Shown one piece after another: positions 1-8,902 of a DNA stretch of 64,000 nt (the first letter of the stretch is position 1; each line of letters starts with the position of its first letter). This DNA is from JAIRMO01 sp046533115. GTDB taxonomy: Bacteria > Spirochaetota > Spirochaetia > Treponematales > Breznakiellaceae. Where the stretch lies: contig NZ_JAJQRC010000013.1 in the NCBI RefSeq assembly GCF_046533115.1, positions 1 to 64,000 of the forward strand, read 5' to 3'. The position numbers were made by a program, and so were the translations under genes. The notes under the pieces were generated by a model that saw nothing but the letters and a program-made list of their open reading frames with translations, had not been told where the DNA came from and did not search any database.

Positions 1-2
1 AG

Positions 3-236
3 GAGCACGTAGGGAAGAAGGAGTACCAGACGATGTTTGACGCATTGGTAGAGAGTGTCTTGGAGGACAAACGGCTTGCCCGTGAGGAAGGTATCCAGAT
101 AGGCACGGAGAAAAAGCAGGCGGAAGCCTACCGGGAAAAATTGGAATCAGCCCGGCTCCTCAAGGGCTATGGCGTTTCGGTGGAGGTGATTGCCCAAAGC
201 CTGCATCTGACCGTGGAAGAGGTGAAGTCTCTCTAA
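3..236 (+). CDS. C-terminal part of an Rpn-type PD-(D/E)XK nuclease/transposase-like protein (5' end outside window)
   Basis: The frame is open from the first bases of the window, so the ATG at 33 is unlikely to be the real start and the gene begins upstream. The visible tail is very charged (DKRLAREEGIQIGTEKKQAEAYREK) and ends in a small helical segment, YGVSVEVIAQSLHLTVEEV. That tail is the typical C-terminus of Rpn/YhgA-like recombination-promoting nucleases, which are abundant in Treponema. The catalytic PD-(D/E)XK core is not in the window, so the family call rests on the tail alone. Confidence 0.5.
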   Translation, partial: EHVGKKEYQTMFDALVESVLEDKRLAREEGIQIGTEKKQAEAYREKLESARLLKGYGVSVEVIAQSLHLTVEEVKSL

Positions 237-603
237 ATATGCCGCCCGGGAGTAGGTTCGGCAGTATCCGCAGCAGGGGATGGCCGGTTTTTTAGCCGGT
301 ACCATGACCGGGCGGGGACGGAGATTTCCGCCTTTATCCCTTATATTAGCAGGATGCGGTCTCTATTTTGGCCGGTATCGGAAAATACCCTGGATCATGG
401 GGCAGACAAACCGGGGCCGGTCTACCAATTATTGAAAATTTATACAAATATCTTGCATAAAAACACAATTCCATATAAAAATAATAGGCTACAGGCTTTG
501 AAAAACGGGGCAAGCGTCCTGCCTTTGAAAAGAAGGGGCGCATGGTTTTTTATGAAGGGCCTTTGAGAACGGGTGTCTGCACGGCGCCCGGGAGGAGTTT
601 ATT
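237..603. other. Intergenic region upstream of gltB
   Basis: This 367-base stretch holds no convincing gene; the short open frames lack coding character. It becomes AT-rich around 430-490 (TTGCAT near 452 and TATAAA near 474), where a gltB promoter could lie, but the spacing is poor. The ribosome binding site of gltB, GGGAGGAG, is at about 589-597. No riboswitch or clear terminator was recognised. Confidence 0.4.
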
Positions 604-3600
604 ATGGGTGAACACGAAGAAGGGGCTGACCAGTGCAGTCGTCAGGGACTTTACCGGCCGGAAGATGAACATGATTCTTGTGGAATAGGGTTTGTCGCGG
701 ATATTAAGGGCCGTCCTTCCCATGATATAGTAAAGTGGGGATTAGAGGTTCTGGAACGGATGGAGCACCGGGGCGCGGAAAGCGCCGATAATAAAACCGG
801 GGATGGCTCCGGCGTCCTGATCCAGATTCCCCATGGGTATTATAAAACGATCATCCCCGGTCTTCCCGAACCGGGAGCTTACGGGACGGGGCTGGTGTTC
901 CTGCCCGGTAAGGGAACGGGCAAAACCGCCGGGGAGCTTCGGTCTTTTTGCAAAAAGTTGATCGAACAAACCGCCGGAACCAGCGGCCTGCGGGCGCTCG
1001 CCTGGCGGGAGGTCCCCACGGAAAGCGGGGTGATCGGCGTCATGGCCAAATCCGTGGAACCCCTGGTGGAACAGGTGGTTCTCGTCCCCCAGGACCCGGT
1101 TTCCCCGGCGCAAAAGGGGGAGGAGGACCATAAGGGGATCACGGATCTGGAATTTCAGCTCTATATTTTCAGGAAAAAGCTGGAAAAAGCCCTGCGGAAC
1201 CAGGATACTTTAAAAAAATCCCCGGTGGAATGTTATCTTCCCTCCCTTTCCACGAGAACCATCGTGTATAAGGGCATGCTCATGCCCAATCAACTCAAGG
1301 ATTATTACCCGGAGCTTCAAGATGAAGGGATAAAAACCGCCGTGGCCCTGGTACATTCCCGGTTTTCCACCAATACCTTTCCCAATTGGCCCCTGGCCCA
1401 GCCCTTCCGTATGCTGGCCCATAACGGCGAGATCAATACCATCAAGGGAAACCGTTTCTGGATGGCCGCCCGGGAGGCGCTTTTTTCCCACCCCCGGTTC
1501 GGTGCGGAACTCCGGGAGATCCTGCCGGTGCTGGAGCCGGACCGGAGCGATTCCGCGAGTTTTGATAATGCCCTGGAATTCCTGGTTATGTCCGGCCGCA
1601 GCCTCCCCCATGCCCTGATGATGCTCATCCCCGAAGCCTGGAACAACCGGAACCCCATCCCGGAGGAGCTTAAGGCCTTTTACGAGTACCATGCCTGCCT
1701 TATGGAGCCCTGGGACGGACCGGCCTCCATGGTGTTTTGTGACGGCCGTTACGTGGGGGGCACCCTGGACCGGAACGGCCTCAGACCCTCCCGGTATACC
1801 ATCACCAAGGACGACCTCATCGTCATGGCCTCCGAGACGGGGGTCCAGGATTTTGCCGGCGCCGACGTGGCCTATAAGGGCCGGCTGCTGCCGGGGAAGC
1901 TGCTCCTGGTGGATCTGGCCGCGGGCCGGATCATCCCCGATTCCGAGGTAAAGGAGGAGGTCCGCAGTAACAAGCCCTATACCCAATGGATGGGAAAACA
2001 CCTTTTAACCCTGGAGCAGGATCAGGAAGACCCCCTCCGGGACCCCCTCTTTAACGATGACCGGGCGGTGCTGTTCATGGAACGGGCCGCGGGCTATACC
2101 CGGGAGGACCGGGAACGGCTCCTCCTCCCCATGGCCGAAAGCGGCCAGGAACCTACCAGTTCCATGGGTACGGATACGCCCCTGGCGATCTTTTCCGATA
2201 AGAGCCAGCGGGTATACGCCTATTTTAAGCAGACCTTTGCCCAGGTAACCAACCCCCCCATTGACTCCATCCGGGAAGATCTGGTGATGACCCTGACCAG
2301 CTTTGTGGGACCCCAGGGGAACCTTTTGGAGGAGGCTGAAACCCATGGCCGGCGGATCAAGGTCCTGAGCCCTATCCTCTCTCCCGGGGATCTGGACCGT
2401 CTTAAGTCCCTGAGCCCCCGGGATTTCCCCTGCCGGGACCTGGATGCCACCTTTTACGTACCCCTTTTGGATGCCGGGGAAAAGTCGGAGCCGGGTAAAC
2501 CCGCCGCCTCTTCCCTGGAGGCCGCCCTGGACCGTCTGGTGGCCGAGGCGGTCAAGGCCGCCCAGGAGGGTATCGCCCTGTTGGTGTTATCCGACCGGGC
2601 GGGCTTGTCCCCTGAATCGGGCCGCTGCGCCATCCCGGCCCTCCTGGCCGCCGGGGCGGTCCACCACGGCCTTATCCGGGCGGGATTACGAATGAAACTT
2701 TCGATCATTGTCGAGTCCGCGGAACCCCGGGAACTCATGCACTTTGCCCTGCTTTTCGGGTACGGCGCGGACCTGGTTGTCCCCTACGGCGCCCTGGCGG
2801 CCATAGCAGCCATTTACCGGAACGCCGTAAGGGGGAAACCTGCGGACACGGCCCCCGGGAGAAGCGATTTGGCAATCCGGGAGCTTGGCGATTACCCCCA
2901 CGGGGAAAAACAGTACCTCAAGGGCCTGCAAAAGGCCATGCTCAAGGTTATGTCCAAAATGGGGACCAGCACCCTCCGTTCCTACCGGGGGGCGGAGATC
3001 TTCGAAGCCATAGGATTGGGCGCGGAGGTGATTGAGAAATGCTTCCGGGGGACCGGGAGCCGTATCGGGGGGGCGGGTTTTGCGGAATTGGAAGCCGAGG
3101 CCATTGCTCATTACCGGGCCGCCCGGGCCGCCTACGACCGGATAAGCAATCCCCTGACCCCGGCGGATCTGCTCCTGGCCGGGGACGGCCAATACCGGTG
3201 GCGTAAATCCGGGGAAAAACACGCCTGGAACCCCGAAACCATCTACCTGCTCCAGTGGGCCGCCCGTACCGCGGACTACGGTAAATTCAAGGAATTTACC
3301 GCCGCGGCGAACGCTTTGAACCAAAACCCCCATGTGATCCGGGGACTCCTGGATTTTGCCGCGCCGGGAACGGTTCCGGACGGGCCCGTTGCGCCGGTTC
3401 CCCTGGACGAGGTGGAATCCGAAGCATCCATCATGAAGCGCTTTACCACCGGGGCCATGTCCTTTGGTTCCATCTCCAAGGAAGCCCATGAAACCATTGC
3501 CGCGGCCATGAACTCCATCAAGGGCCGTTCCAATTCCGGGGAGGGGGGGGAGAGTCCCGAACGGTTCGCGGTACGTCCCGACGGCGTGTGGACCCGGAGC

Positions 3601-5376
3601 GCCATCAAGCAGGTGGCTTCGGGCCGTTTCGGCGTAACCAGTGTGTACCTGGCCAATGCCGGGGAGATCCAGATCAAGATAGCCCAGGGGGCCAAGCCCG
3701 GCGAGGGCGGCCAGCTTCCGGGGCATAAGGTGGATGCCCTCATCGCCAAAACCCGGCACTCCACCCCGGGGGTCACCCTGATCAGCCCTCCCCCGCATCA
3801 TGATATCTATTCTATAGAAGATTTGGCGGAACTTATCTTCGATTTGAAAAACGCCAACCCCGCGGCCCGGATCAGCGTTAAGCTGGTTTCCGAAAGCGGG
3901 GTGGGAACCATCGCCGCCGGTGTCGCCAAGGCCCATGCGGACAATATCCTCATCTCCGGCTACGACGGCGGCACCGGGGCCAGCCCCCAGTCCAGCATCC
4001 GTCATGCGGGGCTTCCCTGGGAGTTGGGGCTTTCCGAGACCCACCAGGTATTGGTGCGGAACGGGCTCCGGGGCAGGGTGCGGCTGCAAACCGACGGCCA
4101 GCTTAAAACCGGCAGGGATATTGTCATTGCCGGGATGCTGGGGGCGGAGGAATTCGGCTTCGGCACCTCCACCCTCATCGTATTGGGCTGCGTGATGATG
4201 CGTAAATGCCACGAAAACACCTGCCCCATGGGGGTTGCCACCCAGGACCCGGACCTGCGGCGGCGGTTTTCCGGCAAAAGCGAATACCTCATCAACTTTT
4301 TCCGCTTCCTGGCCCGGGAAACCCGGGAGATCATGGCCTCCCTGGGGTTCAGGACCTTTGACGAACTCGTGGGCCGGCCGGATTTTCTGGTACAGCGGAA
4401 AAGCGGCAAGGCCAAATCCGCCGGGGTGGACCTCCGGGACCTGCTCCACCGGGCGGAAGGCCCCGAGGGTATCCCCGGCGGCAAGGCGCTCCGGTGTGTG
4501 GAGGACCAGATCCACAAGATAAGCCAGGTCCTGGACCGGGAGCTTATCGACAAATGTTTTGACGCCCTGGATAAAAAGATCCCCACCGCCCTGCAGCTTT
4601 CGATCCGCAACACCGACCGGGCCGTGGGGGCCATGCTTTCCTATGAGGTCTCCCGGCGTTTCGGCAGCCAGGGCCTGCCCGAAAATTTTGTGACCGTGGA
4701 CTTTACCGGGTCCGCGGGGCAGAGCTTCGGCGCCTTCCTCGCCAAGGGGATCACCTTCCGCCTGGCGGGGGATTCCAACGACTACCTGGGCAAGGGCCTT
4801 TCCGGCGGCCGCATCGTGGTGGCCCCCCCGCCGGGTTCGACCTTCAAAACCAACGAAAACATCATCGTCGGCAATACCGTACTGTACGGTGCCACCTCCG
4901 GGGAGCTCTACGCCGCGGGGGTCGCCGGGGAGCGGTTCTGCGTGCGGAATTCCGGGGTCCTGGCGGTGGTGGAAGGGACCGGGGATCACTGCGCCGAATA
5001 CATGACCGGGGGCAGGCTCCTGGTCCTGGGCTCGGTGGGGCGGAATTTCGCCGCGGGCATGTCCGGGGGCATCGCCTATGTGCTGAACCGGGAGGGCAAC
5101 TTCGAATTCTTCCTCAACCAGGGCATGGTGGAACTATCGGGCCTGGACAACGAGGAGGACGAAAATTTCGTCAAAGATCTGCTCAACCGGCACGTCTACT
5201 GGACCGGCTCGGCCTACGGCAAGTCCATTCTGGACAACTGGGCAGACTACGCCCCCAAATTCGTCAAGGTCCTGCCCGTGGAATACAAGCGGGCCCTCCA
5301 GCAGATGAAACTCGCCGAACTGGATCGGAAACTCTACGAGATCCGGGAACGGGAAGAGCTGGAAGTGAGAAGTTAA
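604..5376 (+). CDS. gltB: Glutamate synthase, large (alpha) subunit
   Basis: Transfers the glutamine amide nitrogen to 2-oxoglutarate to give glutamate, the second half of the GS-GOGAT ammonia assimilation route, in the cytoplasm with GltD. At 1590 residues it has the full length of the family. An N-terminal class II glutamine amidotransferase domain begins at Cys26 (HDSCGIG), the expected nucleophile exposed after removal of a short propeptide. A central domain follows, then the FMN-binding synthase domain from about residue 950 (FTTGAMSFGSIS), the 3Fe-4S ligands Cys1196, Cys1202 and Cys1207 (CVMMRKCHENTCPMG), and a C-terminal GXGXG beta-helix. The start is fixed by GGGAGGAG just upstream. 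gltD follows after 144 bases, so the two are probably one operon. Confidence 0.97.
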   Translation: MGEHEEGADQCSRQGLYRPEDEHDSCGIGFVADIKGRPSHDIVKWGLEVLERMEHRGAESADNKTGDGSGVLIQIPHGYYKTIIPGLPEPGAYGTGLVFLPGKGTGKTAGELRSFCKKLIEQTAGTSGLRALAWREVPTESGVIGVMAKSVEPLVEQVVLVPQDPVSPAQKGEEDHKGITDLEFQLYIFRKKLEKALRNQDTLKKSPVECYLPSLSTRTIVYKGMLMPNQLKDYYPELQDEGIKTAVALVHSRFSTNTFPNWPLAQPFRMLAHNGEINTIKGNRFWMAAREALFSHPRFGAELREILPVLEPDRSDSASFDNALEFLVMSGRSLPHALMMLIPEAWNNRNPIPEELKAFYEYHACLMEPWDGPASMVFCDGRYVGGTLDRNGLRPSRYTITKDDLIVMASETGVQDFAGADVAYKGRLLPGKLLLVDLAAGRIIPDSEVKEEVRSNKPYTQWMGKHLLTLEQDQEDPLRDPLFNDDRAVLFMERAAGYTREDRERLLLPMAESGQEPTSSMGTDTPLAIFSDKSQRVYAYFKQTFAQVTNPPIDSIREDLVMTLTSFVGPQGNLLEEAETHGRRIKVLSPILSPGDLDRLKSLSPRDFPCRDLDATFYVPLLDAGEKSEPGKPAASSLEAALDRLVAEAVKAAQEGIALLVLSDRAGLSPESGRCAIPALLAAGAVHHGLIRAGLRMKLSIIVESAEPRELMHFALLFGYGADLVVPYGALAAIAAIYRNAVRGKPADTAPGRSDLAIRELGDYPHGEKQYLKGLQKAMLKVMSKMGTSTLRSYRGAEIFEAIGLGAEVIEKCFRGTGSRIGGAGFAELEAEAIAHYRAARAAYDRISNPLTPADLLLAGDGQYRWRKSGEKHAWNPETIYLLQWAARTADYGKFKEFTAAANALNQNPHVIRGLLDFAAPGTVPDGPVAPVPLDEVESEASIMKRFTTGAMSFGSISKEAHETIAAAMNSIKGRSNSGEGGESPERFAVRPDGVWTRSAIKQVASGRFGVTSVYLANAGEIQIKIAQGAKPGEGGQLPGHKVDALIAKTRHSTPGVTLISPPPHHDIYSIEDLAELIFDLKNANPAARISVKLVSESGVGTIAAGVAKAHADNILISGYDGGTGASPQSSIRHAGLPWELGLSETHQVLVRNGLRGRVRLQTDGQLKTGRDIVIAGMLGAEEFGFGTSTLIVLGCVMMRKCHENTCPMGVATQDPDLRRRFSGKSEYLINFFRFLARETREIMASLGFRTFDELVGRPDFLVQRKSGKAKSAGVDLRDLLHRAEGPEGIPGGKALRCVEDQIHKISQVLDRELIDKCFDALDKKIPTALQLSIRNTDRAVGAMLSYEVSRRFGSQGLPENFVTVDFTGSAGQSFGAFLAKGITFRLAGDSNDYLGKGLSGGRIVVAPPPGSTFKTNENIIVGNTVLYGATSGELYAAGVAGERFCVRNSGVLAVVEGTGDHCAEYMTGGRLLVLGSVGRNFAAGMSGGIAYVLNREGNFEFFLNQGMVELSGLDNEEDENFVKDLLNRHVYWTGSAYGKSILDNWADYAPKFVKVLPVEYKRALQQMKLAELDRKLYEIREREELEVRS

Positions 5377-5377
5377 G

Positions 5378-5477
5378 GGGGGGGCGATTTCCGGGCTGTT
5401 TTGGGGAGCGGTAACATTTTTTGTCCGCCCCCCCTCGCTCCAGACTTGGCTCCGGGCCTTGGCCCTTTGCCAAGTCT
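5378..5477 (+). other. Two intercistronic hairpins between gltB and gltD
   Basis: GGGGGGGCG at 5378-5386 can pair with CGCCCCCCC at 5426-5434, with a long loop. A second stem, AGACTTGGC (5442-5450) with GCCAAGTCT (5469-5477), follows directly. Neither ends in a T-run, so they are not standard terminators. They may act as attenuators or protect the gltB transcript, setting the gltB:gltD ratio. Confidence 0.5.
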
Positions 5478-5520
5478 TCCGCTGCCCCCCAAGTGAAGAT
5501 AAAGAGAGGAGAGGTGTGCT

Positions 5521-6972
5521 ATGGGTGATCCCAAGGGGTTTTTGAAGATAAAGCGGCAGGTGTCGGGTTACCGGCCGGTGGAAGAACGGATCAACGATTA
5601 CAGTGAGGTGGAGATCCGGCTTCCCGATGATGAACGCCGGGCCCAGGCGGCCCGGTGTATGGATTGCGGGGTGCCCTTTTGCCATTGGGCCTGCCCGGTT
5701 TCCAATGTGATGCCCGAATGGCAGGACCGGCTGTACCGGGGGGACTGGGCCGGCGCCTGGGCCGTCCTGGAGGACTGTAACCCCTTCCCCGAATTTACCG
5801 GCCGGGTCTGTCCCGCCCTCTGCGAAGCCTCCTGCGTGCTGGGGGCCACTGACGAACCGGTAACCATACGGCAAAACGAGCTGGCGGTGATAGAAAAGGC
5901 CTTTGAAATGGGCCTGGTGATCCCCCGGCCGCCCCGGAAGCGGAACGGGAAAAAAGTGGCCATTGTGGGGGCCGGCCCCTCGGGGCTTTCCGCTGCCTAT
6001 TTCCTCAACCGGGGGGGATTTTCGGTTACCCTCTATGAGGGGGACCGGAAACTGGGGGGCTACCTCCGGTACGGCATCCCGGACTTCAAACTGGACAAGA
6101 GTTTTATTGACCGCCGGGTGGATCTTTTACGGGCCGAGGGGGTCGAATTCAGGACCAACGCCCGGGTCGGCTCCGCCCGCTACGGCTTTGGCACCCTCGG
6201 TTCCGAGGCGGAATTGATAGACCCCAAGGAGCTTGAAGCCTCCTATGACCTGGTCCTCCTCACCATCGGGGCCCGGGAGCCCCGGGACATGAAGGCCCCG
6301 GGCCGGGAACTTGCCGGGGTGGTCCAGGCCCTGGACTACCTCTCCCTGCAGAACCGGACCCTGGCGGGGGAGGCCGGGGAGGGGGTAGATCCCATCACCG
6401 CCTTTGGCAAACGGGTCCTGGTGATCGGCGGGGGCGATACCGGCGCGGATTGTGTGGGGACGGCCAACCGCCAGGGGGCCATGCGGGTGACCCAGATCGA
6501 GGTCCTTTCCCGGCCCCCGGAACACCGGCCCCCGGAGGAGCCCTGGCCCCTGTGGCCCAAGGTACTGAAGACCTCCAGCTCCCACCTGGAAGGGGGGGAG
6601 CGGCTCTGGTCGGTCAACACCAAGGCCTTTATCGGCCGGGGGGGAAAGGTGGAGGCGGTCCAGGCCGGTAAGGTGGACTGGTCCGTGGTCAACGGCCGTC
6701 CGGTCATGACCGAGGTTCCGGGCTCGGACTTTGAGATAGGGGCGGACCTGGTGCTTTTGGCCATGGGCTTTACCCACGTGGTCCAGGACGGGGCGGTGGC
6801 CGCCTTTGGCCTTGAAACCGATGAACGGGGAAACATCCGCACCCGGGGCAGCTTCCATACCTCCAACCCCAAGGTCTGGGCCGCCGGAGATTCCCGCAGC
6901 GGGGCAAGCCTCGTGGTCCGGGCCATTGCCGACGGCCGTGCCGCCGCGGAGGCTATCATCAAGACGCTTTGA
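5521..6972 (+). CDS. gltD: Glutamate synthase, small (beta) subunit
   Basis: Passes electrons from NAD(P)H through FAD and iron-sulfur clusters to the FMN site of GltB. The protein is 483 residues, normal for the family. The N-terminus has the two cysteine groups that bind 4Fe-4S clusters: Cys46, Cys49, Cys54 and Cys58 (CMDCGVPFCHWACP), and Cys97, Cys101 and Cys105 (CPALCEASC). An FAD dinucleotide motif, VAIVGAGPSGLSAAYF, follows near residue 146, and an NADPH motif, VLVIGGGDTGADCVG, near residue 300. The start is supported by GGAGAGG a few bases upstream. The C-terminal sequence VWAAGDSRSGASLVVRA is the usual end of the flavin domain. Confidence 0.97.
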   Translation: MGDPKGFLKIKRQVSGYRPVEERINDYSEVEIRLPDDERRAQAARCMDCGVPFCHWACPVSNVMPEWQDRLYRGDWAGAWAVLEDCNPFPEFTGRVCPALCEASCVLGATDEPVTIRQNELAVIEKAFEMGLVIPRPPRKRNGKKVAIVGAGPSGLSAAYFLNRGGFSVTLYEGDRKLGGYLRYGIPDFKLDKSFIDRRVDLLRAEGVEFRTNARVGSARYGFGTLGSEAELIDPKELEASYDLVLLTIGAREPRDMKAPGRELAGVVQALDYLSLQNRTLAGEAGEGVDPITAFGKRVLVIGGGDTGADCVGTANRQGAMRVTQIEVLSRPPEHRPPEEPWPLWPKVLKTSSSHLEGGERLWSVNTKAFIGRGGKVEAVQAGKVDWSVVNGRPVMTEVPGSDFEIGADLVLLAMGFTHVVQDGAVAAFGLETDERGNIRTRGSFHTSNPKVWAAGDSRSGASLVVRAIADGRAAAEAIIKTL

Positions 6973-6977
6973 GGAAA

Positions 6978-7061
6978 TTTAACCACGAACCACCCGAACG
7001 AAGAGGGGAGAGGAGTGAGGAGAGGAAGGAATTAAGAGATTTTAACCACGAACCACCCGAA
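6978..7061. repeat. Tandem short repeat unit behind gltD
   Basis: The unit TTTAACCACGAACCACCCGA occurs at about 6978-6997 and again at 7041-7060, separated by a purine-rich stretch (GAGGGGAGAGGAGTGAGGAGAGG). Similar GAGGAGTGAGGA tracts occur inverted at 15294-15330 and near 54950-54976 beside other dispersed repeats. The unit resembles the ends of the 150-base elements at 28043, 47376 and 54789. Confidence 0.6.
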
Positions 7062-7089
7062 AAGGCGTAATTTATCCCAATTTACCGAA

Positions 7090-7217
7090 TTTAAGAAATT
7101 CACCACAAAGGCGCAGAAGGCGAAGAAGGGAAGAAGGGAAGGATGAGGAATACTTCATTTTTCCCTGTTTTCGACTTCCTTCTGCGCCTTCTTCGCCTTT
7201 GTGGTTAAAATTCTTAA
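7090..7217. repeat. Imperfect inverted repeat (ACCACAAAGGCG family)
   Basis: Arms of about 40 bases face each other. The left arm, around 7090-7128, reads TTAAGAAATTCACCACAAAG then GCGCAGAAGGCG. The right arm at about 7173-7217 is the complement of TTAAGAATTTTAACCACAAA followed by GGCGAAGAAGG. A single arm of the same family is at 15335-15384. The whole unit can fold into a long stem and lies between convergent gltD and the XRE gene, where it may also stop transcription. Confidence 0.7.
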
Positions 7218-7244
7218 GTGGGTTATATGGTGCTAGGCGCCAAT

Positions 7245-7553
7245 TTACCGGTTGTATAGTATATTGTCCAACTCTTTTTCAAAAATCAGTAAAATTTTTT
7301 TCTTTTTATTCTCTATCTCAAGTTCCTGATCCAGGGAAAATTTTTGGGAATCCTGGAAAAAGAGCAGGGGATCAACGTCCAGGGCCTTGGCGATTCTTTC
7401 AATGGTGGAAAGTTTAGGGACATTTTTGTAGGTTTCCATTAATCCAATATAACTGGTTGCGGTATTACAGGCCTCGGCTAGTTTTTCCTGGGACATCCCC
7501 TTCTGCTTGCGTATACGCTTAATATTATCAATGACAAGCCGTTCCAAATACAT
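7245..7553 (-). CDS. XRE/Cro-type helix-turn-helix regulator
   Basis: A small transcriptional regulator of about 102 residues. The N-terminal HTH_3 domain is clear: NIKRIRKQKGMSQEKLAEAC, then NTATSYIGLMETYKNVPKLSTIERIAKALDVDP. A short charged C-terminal helix follows. I chose the internal ATG (MYLERLVIDNI) at 7553 because the family normally begins a few residues before NIKRIRKQ; an upstream ATG at 7595 would add 14 residues and overlap the divergent promoter. No good ribosome binding site is visible for either start. It is divergent from the lipoprotein gene at 7708, with promoter elements overlapping, so it may regulate that gene. The target is not known from sequence. Confidence 0.85.
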   Translation of the reverse strand: MYLERLVIDNIKRIRKQKGMSQEKLAEACNTATSYIGLMETYKNVPKLSTIERIAKALDVDPLLFFQDSQKFSLDQELEIENKKKKILLIFEKELDNILYNR

Positions 7554-7588
7554 AGTTATATTATTATTGATATAAAACGCGAATGTTA

Positions 7589-7617
7589 TTGACAAATCTG
7601 CTATAATATTGTATTAT
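7589..7617 (+). promoter_or_regulatory. Sigma70-type promoter for the lipoprotein gene
   Basis: TTGACA at 7589-7594 and TATTAT at 7612-7617 with 17 bases between them. On the other strand TTGTCA and TATCAA, also 17 apart, overlap this site and could serve the divergent XRE gene, so the regulator could act on both from one operator. Confidence 0.65.
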
Positions 7618-7707
7618 ATTCGATATATTTTTGGTATTTACGCTTATGGCTAAATCCATTGTGTTATGTCCGGAATTTGAGCCCGGATACTATTTAAGGA
7701 GGATTTT

Positions 7708-8763
7708 ATGTCCCGAAAAAGTCTTTTTTGGTTACCCTTGACCATGTTGTTGGCCGTTCTGCTGGTGTTGAGCGGCTGTCCTTCCGGTACCGGCGGGGAT
7801 ACCACCACCTCGCAGTCGCCGCCATACAATCCGAATCCAACTCCAACTCCCAGTCCCTCCATCCCTAGGCCTCAGACGGTTACGGTTGACCCATCTGATC
7901 CACCTGAACCCTCGGAGATAAACAGTGCATTGAACAGTTCCGCATCGTCAGTAATCCTTAGCAGTGCTGGTGGGGCGGCAACGGTAGAGGTAGATTCAGG
8001 TGAATCATTGACGGTCCCTCTCGGCAAAGGGCTTACGATAGGTAACAATGTAACCCTCGCCGTTGTTAATGATACCGGCACAGTTACGGTAAACGGCGAT
8101 CTCACCGTTGCAAGCGGCGGGGCATTTGATTTATCCGATCTTACCACCAGTGCTACCGATAAAATTGCCATATCGGGTACGGTTACGGTGAAAGCCGGCG
8201 GTACATACAAAGCAGCGGTCCAAGGCTCAGGGACTACTGACGCCCCCCAGTTCGACTTCGGTCCCAACGGCAAGATCGTGCTGGAATATGGCAGTGAGGC
8301 GTATTTAAATCCAAGTGGCACTCCTATATTATACTTAGGAGCGAGCGGCGATAATCCCATGTATGCGTGGGATACGACTGGTCGTGTCGAACTTAGCCAG
8401 GTAAGCCCTGGCGTCAGCTTACTTACGGTAACGTCCGGTAATATCAAGGTCTTAGGTATTTCGAATCTTGGTATTATATACAATGGGATTATTAATGCGG
8501 GCGCCAAGGTAACCATAGAGGCTAGTGACGGACTTCTTGTAACGGGTACGCTTACGGTAAACGGCGCCATCGATGCCAGCGGCGGCAAGATCGTCGGTTC
8601 CGGCTCTCCCAACTCCACAATCACCTTTGGGTCTACCGCACCAACCGGCACCTACGTTAACAACACTAGCGGTAACTTTTATTACAGTGGCACTCAAGAG
8701 GCGGCTCAGCCAGACAAAACCTACACATGGAATGGTACTACTAGTCGGTGGGAAAGGTCGTAA
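7708..8763 (+). CDS. Repetitive glycine/threonine/valine-rich lipoprotein, function unknown
   Basis: 351 residues. The N-terminus is a lipoprotein signal peptide: SRK, a hydrophobic run FWLPLTMLLAVLLVL and the lipobox LSGC, giving a lipidated Cys at about 24. A proline/threonine-rich spacer (NPNPTPTPSPSIP) follows, then a body built of short repeating strands such as GTVTVNGDLTVASGGAFDL, GTVTVKAGGTYKA and GTLTVNGAIDASGGKI. This pattern suggests a right-handed beta-helix or beta-solenoid at the cell surface or in the periplasm. The ribosome binding site AAGGAGG is ideal. I do not recognise a named family. It stands alone, bounded by a promoter and strong terminators, and is probably controlled by the divergent XRE protein. 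Confidence 0.85.
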   Translation: MSRKSLFWLPLTMLLAVLLVLSGCPSGTGGDTTTSQSPPYNPNPTPTPSPSIPRPQTVTVDPSDPPEPSEINSALNSSASSVILSSAGGAATVEVDSGESLTVPLGKGLTIGNNVTLAVVNDTGTVTVNGDLTVASGGAFDLSDLTTSATDKIAISGTVTVKAGGTYKAAVQGSGTTDAPQFDFGPNGKIVLEYGSEAYLNPSGTPILYLGASGDNPMYAWDTTGRVELSQVSPGVSLLTVTSGNIKVLGISNLGIIYNGIINAGAKVTIEASDGLLVTGTLTVNGAIDASGGKIVGSGSPNSTITFGSTAPTGTYVNNTSGNFYYSGTQEAAQPDKTYTWNGTTSRWERS

Positions 8764-8771
8764 GGCCCCCC

Positions 8772-8805
8772 GGCTGTTCCCAAAAACCCCAGTTTAGGAA
8801 CAGCC
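8772..8805 (+). terminator. Hairpin after the lipoprotein gene
   Basis: GGCTGTTCC at 8772-8780 pairs with GGAACAGCC at 8797-8805. It is the first of several consecutive stems behind the lipoprotein gene and has no T-run. Confidence 0.5.
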
Positions 8806-8818
8806 CCCCAGGTATTTG

Positions 8819-8870
8819 CCGGGAAACCGGTCTGTTGACCGGTTTCCCGGATCAGCCCGGAAGGGCTTTA
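8819..8870 (+). terminator. Strong hairpin pair
   Basis: CCGGGAAACCGGTC at 8819-8832 pairs perfectly with GACCGGTTTCCCGG ending at 8850. A smaller stem, AGCCC-GGAA-GGGCT at 8854-8867, followed by TTAAAAATTT comes directly after. Confidence 0.65.
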
Positions 8871-8902
8871 AAAATTTAGCTTCTCCGGAAAGCCCTTAGT
8901 GG

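Noticed and set aside
2686..4989. 767-residue open frame on the minus strand
   Set aside because: It lies entirely inside gltB and results from high GC in the third codon position; the composition is Gly/Pro/His-rich with no domain.
5134..5874. 246-residue minus-strand frame bridging gltB and gltD
   Set aside because: Runs across two well-supported genes and both hairpins; no coding signature.
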